Source: Takakia lepidozioides
Taxonomy: Eukaryota > Streptophyta > Takakiopsida > Takakiales > Takakiaceae
Assembly (NCBI GenBank): GCA_030704615.1
Contig: CM060732.1
Location: forward strand, 10,790,001 to 10,854,000
Length of the DNA stretch: 64,000 nucleotides
Direction of reading: 5' to 3'
A program made the position numbers and the translations under genes. Below, in pieces: positions 10,716 to 20,337 of the stretch (the stretch's first letter is position 1; each line of letters begins with the position of its first letter). The notes under the pieces were generated by a model. That model did no database searches, had not been told where the DNA came from, and saw only the letters and a list, made by a program, of their open reading frames with translations.

Positions 10716-13700
10716 ATGGGCCAAAGAAAGCTCCCACTTAAAACTCAAGAATCTGAAATACCAGATTCCCATGTTTCGGCCAGAACCCCAGCTTTAACCC
10801 TCTGAGATTGACCTCAAAAGGGGGTGGGACAGGTACATCTAAAAGCTTCCAACATACATACCTTGTATCACTAGCTCGTTCACATCTTACTCCGTTCAAC
10901 ATTAGAATCTCTTGATCTTCTCTCAACAGGCCTCCCAAACCCACGTAATTCTTCCTTTGACACTAGGCGAGGTTTGAAAAGATATTTCCCTCCGTCCACA
11001 GGAATTGTAGTGCCATTCACATACTTGCCTGCAGCACGCAATGGCATTCATTCAACTATTTTTCCAGTACACTACCCAAAGTTGGCATTCATGAATGATT
11101 CACGACAGGGTTTTCATCGTCACTCCTTGAGTTTCCTATCTTATGTCGAGAAAACAGCCAATGTGGCTGTTCGGGGTGAGTTTGGCATTCCGTCCCTAAG
11201 CTCCCGACGAGATGAATTCAAGGTCAGATGGTGGGGTCAGCTGCAACATATGCCCAACACCAGATATCCTAAGTTAATCGACTCTATATCTTGGAAACAG
11301 GACCGCCCTGTCAAACAGGCTAAGTCCTGGCAGAAGAGAGTAGAAGAGATTCTCAAGGACCTGGACCTGGATCCGCAAGTCTTGACCCTGCTGGATAAAT
11401 CTTACTTAGAGGCTGTAGTGTCCTCAGCCATGTCTGTTGCCATGAGATTGTCTGATGAAAATGAAGTTAGGCAGAAAACTTCCCTGAACTTGTTTCCAGT
11501 CTGTGACATGGGGGAGGACATCTTGGATGACCTCAAGGGTCTACCCACTCTCGGCACTAGACTGAAATTAAACTCAGGGCAGGAAGCCTACCTTTGAACA
11601 GCAAACAGAAGCAGAGAGGAAAGGGAGAGTGCAATTGCCCGTTGTGTGGGCAATCTGAAGACAGTATTCATTTTCTGATACACTGTCCGGGGTTCTCTCA
11701 CCAAAGAGACGCTCCCTTCAAATCTATTAAGGGAATTGTGCCTGTACCCCTGTTTACCAACTTTGAAAGTCTCGAGGCTGAGCCAAAAGCCCAGGCCCTC
11801 CTGAGGCCTAGTTTTTGGGCAAATCACACACAGCAGATTGATGCTTGTGTGAAGGGATTTCTAGAGGATATCTGGAAAACCCGGATTAATTCTTTATATG
11901 GAGGTAAGTCTTACTACCAACGTCAGCCCCTGACAGAGGTAGGTTCTGTCCCTTTTGTTCCCGCTCAAACTGGGCGCGGGGTCAATGGCCACAAGGCTAC
12001 GGCAAACAACGTCTTATGAGTACAATCTTATGTCGAGAAACTACGACAATGACGCCTCAGAACAAACCCTCCCAAATTTTGCGCTCTCCCTCTGTGCTCC
12101 ATCTCTCACAAACACTACTACATCTTGCCCTTTCTGAACAACCACAGTCCAGTCTTACCTAGGTAAAATAGGAGTAGGTAGTACTGATGCTTTCACTATC
12201 AGGCTATCTAGTTTAATGTCAATGCCAGTCCTGAGCATCACAACTCAAGTCTATACAATCTGATTGTCAAGCTATATATATCTATATCAGTTTCAGGCTG
12301 GGTTCCAGCCATTTCAGGATGCAATGCCGTGACCAGCTCAGATGTTAGTACCCCCACAGAGGCTATGCCATGAAGTTTAGAGGACCATCAATGAGCACAT
12401 CATCTATGCTCCCTCTAGGCTCAGTGCAGATTCAAAGGCCAGAAGGCTACAGAAAGGCACATAGAACTTAGCCACATTCAAGGAAAGAGGGAGGGAGAGA
12501 GAATGTACTCATACGTTGTTTGCCGCAGCCTTGTGGCCATTGACCCCACGCCCAGCTTGAGCGGAACACAAAGGGACAGAACCTACCTTTGTCAGGGGCT
12601 GACGCCGGTAGTAAGACTTACCTCGGAATAAACAATTGATCCGGGTTTCCCAGATATCCTCTAGAAATCCCTTTACACAAGCATCAACCTGCTGTGTGTG
12701 GTTTGCCCAATAACTAGGCCCCAAAAGGGCCTGGGCTTTTGGCTCAGCCTCGAGACTTTTGACGTTGGTAAACAGAGGTACAGGCACAATTCCCTTAATA
12801 GATTTGAAGAGAGGGTCTCTCTGGTGAGAGACCCCGGACAATGAATCAGAAAATGAATAGTCTTCAGGTTGCCCACACAACCGGCAATTGCACTCTCCCT
12901 TTCCTCTCACTTCTGTTTGATGTTCAAAGGTAGGCTTCCCGCCCTGAGTTTAAATTTCAGTCTAGTGCCAAGAGTGGGTAGACCCTTGAGGTCATCCATG
13001 GTGTCCTCCCCCATGTCACAGACTGGAAACAAGTTCAGGGAAGTTTTCTGCCTAACTTCATTTTCATCAGACAATTTCCTGGCAACAGACATTCCTTTGG
13101 ACACTACAGCCTCTAAGTCGGATTTATCCAGCAGGGTCAAGACTTGCGGGCCAAGATTCAGATCCTTCAAAATCTCTTCTATTCTCTTCTGCCAGGACTT
13201 AGCCGTCGAGGTATGTGTAGGAAGGGAGGACCGGAATCTCTTGGCTTCCCCACTGCCACTTGAGATCACCTCCTCCCTCTCGGTCGTTGAATGCCACCAC
13301 TGCACATTTACTGACGTTAGCGTCTAGCCCCCAAAGGTCAAAGTATCTCTTCGCACAATCAATCAACTCCTGGAGATTGGAAGGAGTCTCCCCTATGCCT
13401 GCGAAGTCATCCGCAAACATAAGGGCTGGTATGGTGGCATCACCCACCCTTAACCCAAATCCCTCACTTTCCACATCCTCGAGGAGTTGATTGATGAAAA
13501 CATTGAAGAGCAGAGGGGAGAAGGTACATCCTTGAGCTACACCTTGGTCTATGTCAAAGAAGTTAGACCTCTGTCCATTAACAGTGACACAACTTTTGGT
13601 GGGAGCATACAAGTTATGGACAACTCTCCACATCTTTCCCTTGATCCCACATGACCAGAGTCGGAGCCATCGAATGTCTCTCCACACAGCGTCATAAGCC

Positions 13701-16700
13701 TTTTTGACATCCAAGAAAAATCCAAAAGTGAGTTTCCCTTCTTTTTTCCTTCCCTGGATAATCTGGCTTAGAGTAAAAAAATGATCCACACAGCCCCTGT
13801 TTCGCCAAAAGCCAGGTTGGCCTTCATGGAAACAACCTCTAGATTCCAGAGGAACCTTGAGACGAGTACTTATAACGCTGCAAAATATCTTGCCAACTGC
13901 ATTGAGGAGCGTGATGCCTCCGTGGCTCCCCGGTTCTTCTCTGTCACCCTTCTTCTATAGATTGACAATGACCCCCTGTCGCCAGTGAAAGGGGATCATT
14001 TCAGTCTTCCAGATAAGGTTAAGGAGAAGTACAAGGGCCTCTATCATTGGATTGCCGCCGTGCTTGATAGCTCGTTGCCTGTGCCATCAGGTCCACCAGC
14101 TTTATATCCGTTTAAATGCTCAATTGCTTCCACAATCTCAGAAGAACTAATTACTTCCCTTAAATGGACACCTACTTTTGTATCTAAGAGTGGCAGTCCT
14201 TGACCTTGAGATGGGAGCGTTGTAACCCTTTGAAATATACTCCAGTTCATCACGCTGTCTTGAATCATAGGAACAGTTTTTCCAACTGTGTCCTTTCATT
14301 CTTCAGAGGACCCCTCACTGTTAGACCCAGAAATTCTGCCAAGCATACTGTAGTGGGTTTCAAAGGTTTTGACAATGTCAACCGTAGAAGTCACCACTGC
14401 ACCCTTAGTAGTCCCCAGCGCTTGTACTTGCTGACAGTTTTTCGGCTTGTACAAACGTTGAAGGGCCAACCAGAATCTCTTGTCATTACCACCATGGTGG
14501 TTTGAGTTTATTTCCCTGTATAGCTTGTCCCAGTATAATATCTTCTGAGAACTTACAAGCTGATTGATATCTTTGCGGATCTATAGTACTTAGCCCACAA
14601 TTCTTTGTTAGTATTCAAATTGCAGCACTCTTTATAGAGGACTCGTCTCTCAGCTATCTTGAGTTTAATCTCGTTGGTCCACCAATTAACAGCTCTACCG
14701 CAGTTTCCTCCCAATGATCTTGTCAGCCACAGAGGAGACGAAACTCTCCCAAGAATCCACTGCTCTTTCGACTGCTCTTTCGACTTCATTTCTTGCATTG
14801 CCGGAGCGAGACTGAAGGTCTTTGAGCGAGTGGACAAAATGAGGGAGAGCCTCTTGCAAGGCCTGGACATACTCAACCTTGACCTCTTCATTTTGGAATT
14901 TTTCTATGCGCCACTTCTGAATCGAACATTTCACAGATCTCTTGGTGTTGGGAAAACACCTTTTGATCTCAGTCCAGGAAGTGGTCAGAAGGGAGAGAGA
15001 GAGAGAGAGACATACGACTGTTGTTTTGCTCTGCCTTTAATGAGACATTCCTACTTCAATTGTTGCTTCCCAAGGGAGGCAGATCTGTTTGTGAGAAGGC
15101 CCTACACAGTGTGCATGCATCTAATTGCCACTTAGAACACTGATCTTCCAGTAAGGATTTTAGTGGGAGGTCTGGGGGCAGATCTGGGTTGAGACAAAGA
15201 GGAAGACTGCTGCTGAAGCAGACTAAACTCAAGTGTCACTTAACTTCAAAGGGCTACTGCCATAATGGGTAACATGCAATATACACCTATGTGGCTTTGA
15301 AGCCACGACCACTTGTAAGGCCGCCTGTGCCCTAACCACTGGACCATCTGTTGGATGCTTTGGGTTGAGACAGTTTGGGTGTTTGTTAGTTATGGAGTCA
15401 CTAAGCTCACCCTCCCATCCTTGTGGTTAGGATGAGGTTACTATGTCAATGGTTGCCAAGTAGGCACCAACAGTTCCAATGGGGTGAGTATACATATAAT
15501 CCCCACCCACCCTCCCTCCCTCCCTCCCTCCCTCCTCTAGTTAGAGTTGTATGTCTTATAAATCTGCTTTTTTGACTACGTTTTCACAAAGTGAGGAATC
15601 TCTCAGCAACCGTAATGGAGTTTATATGATGGGGGTATAAGCTTTGTGTCTTCATACTCCCATGATGGGGACTGAAAAACAATGAAGGTCTGCAATGGCG
15701 CCTGAAAATACTGTATGTTGATGTGCCATGACTATCCATGTGTTTCTATGTGAGATCATTTTCAGTTTGATCACGAGCTGTCTGTTCTCTCTCTCTCTCA
15801 CCCTGCACACACAACCCAAAGTGACAGGTGGAAGCCTCCTGTGCCCTGCACATCCCCATGCATGTCATTTCTGTGGTAAACACAGGGGCTACAGAGCTAA
15901 AATCAATAACTATGCAACCGGGCTGTGGAGTTTGCATGCGGATAAGTGCCTCAATGGCAGTTGCGGGAAAATAAGTTTTTATCTGCAGCTGAACTGCAGG
16001 GATAAGCTAACCCCACAAAAGGCTCCAGGAAGGTTAGTTTCCCTCAGGGTCAATGGCCCATTAGGTATGACCCATGCTTAGTAATGGGTGTACCTTTTAC
16101 AAGTGGCAACGGCTGTAGTGACCTATGGTGTGCTCATTAAGGCAGATATGGCACCATTTCTGCTCATTAACCATATCTGGTTTCTCTCCTTCCGTAGAGC
16201 AGGTGAGAAGAAGGGAGGTGAGAGGGCTTACACTTATATTCACAATGCTGCTCAAGACATGTAGTCCTTCGTTGACAAGAAGCATTGGTCAGACATGATA
16301 CACCCCCCCCACCACCACCACTCACTTGCTACTTTAAGGTGCTTTCAGATATGATTTCTATCTAGTGATGACATATATAACAGTTGTTAAGCCGTTTCAG
16401 CCTGGTATTCCATAGCTTGACACTAACTATGATCGTGTGTGCATAACTATGATGAAACTAGGTGAGGCGGCTTCACTTTCTTTAGATGGTAAATATACAA
16501 GAAAGACTAAGTGGGCAAGGAAGAACTGAGGGCTGGCTTGGCTGCTTGGTAGGATATGGACCTACAGCATTGCTGGTCCACGGTTAAGTTTTTGAACGTT
16601 CTCAGACAACCATATGACCTTGTTCAAAAGGAAATCATGCATGAGCTGAATTCTATGCTATGACTTGACTGGATCTTGGACTAGATAATAGTTCAAAATC

Positions 16701-18997
16701 TGGTTTCTATGATCCTGTGGTTTAGGAATTACTCATAAGACTTTGTTTGCCATAGCCTTGTGGCCATAGATCCTGCGCCCAGTTTGGACAGAAACATAGG
16801 GAATAGGCACTACCTTTGTGAGGGGCTCACTCCAGGAGTGTGACTTACCTTGATATCACCTAAACAAATAGAAAAGTTAGACCCCCACAGGGTCAGGGCT
16901 TTAGGCTCAGCCTCGAGATTCTGTGGTTTAGGGAATGACATATAGAGATCTAATGTTGAAATGGCTGAACATGGGTCAGGTGTACGACATCTCCAAACTG
17001 TTCAGGAACTAGATCTAAATGATCTAGAACCTTACTAGTCTTGACATGACTAAACAACACTCCTCTATTTTGGGTCTAGGGCCACACGGCTACAGAAAAC
17101 AACCTCACATGAGTACATTCTCTCTCTTGTCTTCATTGCTGATACTAGATGAACGAGGTAAAATCAAGAGAAAGACAAAAAGTAAGAAACTTGAGCAACT
17201 TACAGAGCATACAGCTCTACAGACAGCCCTCAAGCTGCAGATGATTAAGAGAGACACATGAAGAAGGTGGGGAGGGGAGGAGTGACCTGCGTCAGACGCA
17301 AGGTACAAACAGGCCATAGCAATATCCCACTTGTCACCCAAGTTGCCCAAGGGCACCGACTCATATCCCTTGACCCCAGCTTCTTCTGGTGCCAGCTTGT
17401 TCATGCCCGGGGTGTCAGCAATAGGGCCAGGTGCAATCCCATTAGTTCGAATGCCATAGTCTGTTCCCCACTCCAGAGCCAAACTTCTAGTGATGCTGTC
17501 TATGGCTGCCTGCACAGTTGCAACCAGCTGGTTCTGTTCAGATACAAATAACGTACCCTGCTAAAAAAGAACATCAATTCAAAAAAATGTGCTACTGAAT
17601 ATGAAGACTGAGAGGCATTGTCAATAGTCAACCAGCCCAGTTTTAAGTAGCTGTGTGTATGTGTGTGTGTGTGAGAGAGAGAGAATGTACTCATAAGACG
17701 TTGCTTACCGTAGCCTTCTGGCCGTAAACCCTGCGCACAGTTTGGGCTGAACGAAAGGGAGCAGAAACTACCTTTGTGAGGGGCTCACTCCGGTAGTGTG
17801 ACTTACCTTGATAAAGACAATTAGATTGGGTTTTCCAGATATCCTCTAGAAAGCCCTTCACACAAGCATCAACTTGCTGTGTGTGAGCCACCCAGCAATT
17901 ACACCCCAAGAGGGCCAGGGCTTTAGGCTCAGCCTCAAGTGTGTGTGAGAGAGAGAGAGAGTCAAAATTGTCATGTGGATGATGGAAATCAGAATGTGGC
18001 CACTGTCATCCCTGGAGGTAATGGGTAGACATTCCCATGTGAAGAAAATTGACTTCTTCATAATCTTAATTTGTGCGAGGTTCAGATGATATTGGAAAGA
18101 GGGGCAGTGACAGTTATCTGATGCTCTTGGTCAGCTCTTAAAAATACCCACTGCACTCCATCAGAGCAAAAGAAATCTGAGACAGGCAAAGAGAGAGACA
18201 GAGAGAGACCTTAGCTGCCGATACGTGAATCTGGTACCACTGCGCTGAGTATTGAAAAGTCGTGCTTATGTTTATGATAATCCCACTCTCCGAGGAACCC
18301 TTCCCTTTTCCTCCCCTCTTCAGATAATGCACGGCCGCATGGCACATGGTGAATGTGCCCAACGTATCGATATCCATAACTGTCAAACGAAACGTTAGAT
18401 ACAGAAAAATCAGTACCTAGAACAGGGCAGAAGCGAAAACTCATGATGACATGGACGGATAGCCACGCTAAGAAAAGAAAGAAAACAGAAAAACCAAGTC
18501 TCACTTATGAACTCTACCTGAATTTGTCTGCTTTTGCTTGGTGGTCGATAGGCACCTAGAGAGTCTTGCCTGTTTTGAAACCATTAGGAGAGAGATCTTC
18601 AGGTGCAGTCAAAAAGTTGCCAGCAGCGCCATTGACGAGAATATCAAGTCTTCCGAGCTGCTCAATCACTGTGTCTACTACTCGGGCGGCGTCCTCCTTC
18701 TTCCGAACGTCTCCTTCCACCCCTAGGGCCTGCTCGACACCCATCCTCAACCACTAAGGAATTTTCCCTCACTCCGACTCCTGCTACATCAAAATCGTTA
18801 GAATTCACCTCAATACCGAGGGCTCCAAGCTTGATAACGGCCGCATCCAACACTTGCTTCCTCCGTCCCATGATAGCAACCTTGGCTCCATGAAGGCCAA
18901 ATTGCGTAGCAATTTCAAGTCCAATACCTGACCCTCCACCTGTATGCAGCGCCACTTTTCCTATCAAAACTGTTGATCGGAATGGTGATACCTCCAT
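10317..18997 (-). CDS. Peroxisomal 2,4-dienoyl-CoA reductase (SDR family), 5 exons
   Basis: This NADPH-dependent enzyme reduces 2,4-dienoyl-CoA during peroxisomal beta-oxidation of unsaturated fatty acids. Exons on the minus strand are 18997-18809, 18729-18570, 18379-18210, 17509-17287 and 10477-10317. They sum to 903 nt, that is 300 residues plus a stop, matching the usual length of about 300. Visible features are VALHTGGGSGIG (Rossmann nucleotide site), VAIMGRRKQVLD, EGDVRKKEDAARVV, DILVNGAAGNFL, VMDIDTLGTFTMCH, WYQIHVSAAK (active-site region), LALEWGTDYGIRTNGIAPGP, GDKWDIAMACLYLASDAG and VDGGEWLFKPH. The C-terminal tripeptide SKM is a PTS1 peroxisome signal. The start ATG (18995-18997) gives the family N-terminus MEVSPFRS. 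Exon 2 ends in a GC donor (ACAG|GCAAG). Intron 4 (6.8 kb) holds LINE insertions and a duplicated last exon. No stop or frame break was found, so it is probably functional. Confidence 0.9.
10880..11028 (-). CDS. Duplicate (alternative) last exon of the dienoyl-CoA reductase gene
   Basis: This is a second copy of the terminal exon, lying 563 bp upstream (gene sense) of the other one. It has an acceptor (CTGCAG|GCAAG) at 11029, stays open, and reads GKYVNGTTIPVDGGKYLF, then PRLVSKEELR and ends SKM-stop. Its 149 nt keep phase with exon 4, so splicing to it would give 296 residues with the same PTS1. The two exons differ at many positions (for example GGEWLFKPH against GGKYLFKPR). Both retain acceptor, frame and peroxisomal signal, which is unexpected for a dead copy. 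It is the first last exon encountered by a transcript and could be the preferred one. No transcript evidence is available here. Confidence 0.75.
11154..12024 (+). mobile_element. 5'-truncated LINE insertion (copy A) with 16-bp target-site duplication
   Basis: The perfect direct repeat ATCTTATGTCGAGAAA stands at 11138-11153 and 12025-12040. Unit 1 of the segmental duplication gives the unoccupied site (TCTTATGCTGAGAAA at about 10607). Inside is the C-terminal part of a LINE ORF2 in two frames. The first frame contains SWQKRVEEILKDL and LLDKSYLEAVVSS. The second has a zinc-binding CPLCGQSEDSIHFLIHCPG motif and VKGFLEDIWKTRINSLY. The end is ATNNVL-like coding followed by TATGAGTACA. Only the last ~290 codons are present, typical of abortive target-primed reverse transcription. 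Confidence 0.85.
12500..15000 (-). mobile_element. LINE (copy B), 5'-truncated, with reverse transcriptase
   Basis: This is the longest copy of the LINE family, read on the minus strand from about 15000 to 12500. Upstream ORF2 parts with KCSIQKWRIEKF lie at 14934-14553. Next is an RT N-terminal segment with IVEAIEHLNGYKAGGPDG (14268-14044). The RT palm (13789-13199) has LTFGFFLDVKKAYDAVW, DQGVAQGCTFSPLLFNVFI and the catalytic FADD motif. Then come the KSWQKRIEEILKDL block and the zinc-binding CRLCGQPED region, ending near 12505. Stops and frame changes interrupt it, so it is inactive. No endonuclease domain is present. It is inserted opposite to copy A in the last intron of the reductase gene. 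The 5' end abuts a GA run at 14995-15010. Confidence 0.85.
15268..15350 (-). mobile_element. Possible tRNA-derived SINE head
   Basis: Read on the minus strand there is an A-box-like TGGTCCAGTGGTTAGGGCAC. About 30 nt later a B-box-like GTGGCTTCAAAGCCAC forms a perfect 5-bp T-arm stem (GTGGC/GCCAC). This fits the internal Pol III promoter of a tRNA-derived SINE. The acceptor stem does not close, so it is not a functional tRNA gene. No tail or target-site duplication was identified. Confidence 0.4.
15508..15535. repeat. (CCCT)n microsatellite
   Basis: About seven CCCT units lie in the last intron of the reductase gene. Confidence 0.85.
16740..16925 (-). mobile_element. LINE 3'-end fragment (copy C)
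   Basis: It matches the 3' end of copies A and B in the minus orientation, with the words GCCATAGCCTTGTGGCCATA and GGCTTTAGGCTCAGCCTCGAG. It has internal deletions. It lies within the last intron of the reductase gene. No target-site duplication was found. Confidence 0.7.
17065..17130 (+). mobile_element. LINE 3'-terminus fragment (copy D)
   Basis: Only the last ~65 bp of the LINE family are present: GGCCACACGGCTACAGAAAA followed by CATGAGTACATTCTCTCTC. The CT-rich tail is characteristic of the family's 3' end. Confidence 0.6.
17685..17935 (-). mobile_element. LINE 3'-end fragment (copy E)
   Basis: About 250 bp of the LINE 3' end in the minus orientation, coding for VDACVKGFLEDIWKTQSNCLY and a GQKATVSNVL end. 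It is bordered by GA-rich runs on both sides (17665-17690 and 17945-17960). It lies in intron 3 of the dienoyl-CoA reductase gene. Confidence 0.75.
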
Positions 18998-19054
18998 GTT
19001 ACCTCTCTCTCTCTCTCCGATTGATGCAGACCCGATTAGTTTGTCTATATCACG

Positions 19055-19168
19055 GTAAGTCCCACTACTGGAGTGAGAGCCCCTCACAAAGGTAGTGTCT
19101 GTTCCCTTGTGTTGCCACAAGCTACAGCAAACAATGTCTTATGAGTACATTTTCTCTCCCTCTGCCAG
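19055..19168 (+). mobile_element. LINE 3'-end fragment (copy F)
   Basis: It matches the family 3' end: CACTACTGGAGTGAGAGCCC, CTCACAAAGGTAGTGTCTGT, then CAATGTCTTATGAGTACATT and a TC-rich tail. It lies 60 bp upstream of the reductase start codon, so it may form part of the 5' UTR or promoter. Confidence 0.7.
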
Positions 19169-19169
19169 T

Positions 19170-20337
19170 TGCTCTCTTTCCTTTACAATCAATCAAGAGA
19201 AGCAACTCATACTCTCTCCCAATGCCAATCCGAAGGTTTCTCTGACGACCCACCAAAGAGGACAGAGGAAAGAACAACAAAAACTTAGCGTGGTGGAGTG
19301 AGCCATCGCCCAACTAGAACGGGGCTAGGCACTCGGCTAGCGCCTGGTGCCGGGCCCCTCATTTCAGGAATGCCCCCGTCCTGGGGCCTCACCCTACACA
19401 ACACTCGTGGGCCCGCCTTTCCCTTTCCCTCTCCGTTGCCGTGCCTGTTTTGTTGCTGACTTGCTTTTTGTCACTTTCTAAGAGGGGCCACTTTATGGAA
19501 GCAGCTGTCCACATCATTTTTGGCCGCTCCTTTCGGTCATCCTACATCCTACCTCTTACAGCTTTTTTACATATTCCATTTATAAAAATACGGATGGAAT
19601 CATTCATCTGCACCTGTCTTAGATTAATACGTTCTGTTAGAAATTGGTCATGAGAAAATCATCACACATATTTGCAAGTGGGGCCCTAATTCCTATTTGT
19701 TAGTTAAAAAATTCCGAACTAAGGCATGGACTCGTTGCAAGTGGATTACCTGTTTCTTGTGTTGATCTGGAAAGGTTTACATGTGCAAGTCACTGGGTGC
19801 GGTATTCATTGGGTATTCATCATTTATCAAAAACTGTGTTGCCCCGTGGACACGATCCAAATGCTACATAGAATTCCAGCGCCTCTCCATCTTATCCCCT
19901 GGCCTTCCCTTGGTCCTCAAGGGGAAAGCACCCTAATCTGTGCTGGCAATGCTTGAGCTGTCTCAAAGGAGGGAGATGCAACCTCCAACATGGGTACTTG
20001 ATCCTCAACCTGTGCAATTCAAGCGCATCTTTTACAGTTCATGCATTGAAGCCCAGAAATGGATTGGATAGTATTTTCAAATAGCTAGAGATATCACTGT
20101 CTCACTTGAGGGAGTTGAGTTTGTGTGCATTACATGAAAATAGCCTTGAAGCAGCATCTCTCAACTGCGGCCAGGTATCTCTGGTGGTCACAGCCATTCT
20201 ACAAGCCAATGCTTCCCCCTTCTTGGGCCCCCTCATAAGCCTTGTGAGGACAATCTGATCTTACCTCGGTCTGGGCACTACCGTCTGTGTCTATGTTACT
20301 TTTTCCAGATGGTCTCGTCTCAGCCTGTGCAGACAAA
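19170..20337. other. Intergenic spacer between TFIIIA and the reductase gene
   Basis: There is no recognisable gene in this 1.2-kb stretch. It must hold the TFIIIA 3' UTR (just below 20338) and the reductase promoter. A GC-rich patch with overlapping GGCTAG/GCC words lies at 19320-19400. Confidence 0.5.

Larger units (their letters stand above)
10733..12140. repeat. Tandem segmental duplication, unit 2 (split by LINE)
   Basis: This is the counterpart of 10168-10715. It is interrupted between 11153 and 12041 by a LINE fragment with target-site duplication. Outside the insertion it matches unit 1 through ACCCTCCCAAATTTTGCGC-like sequence to TTGCCCTTTCTG at 12128. Confidence 0.75.
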
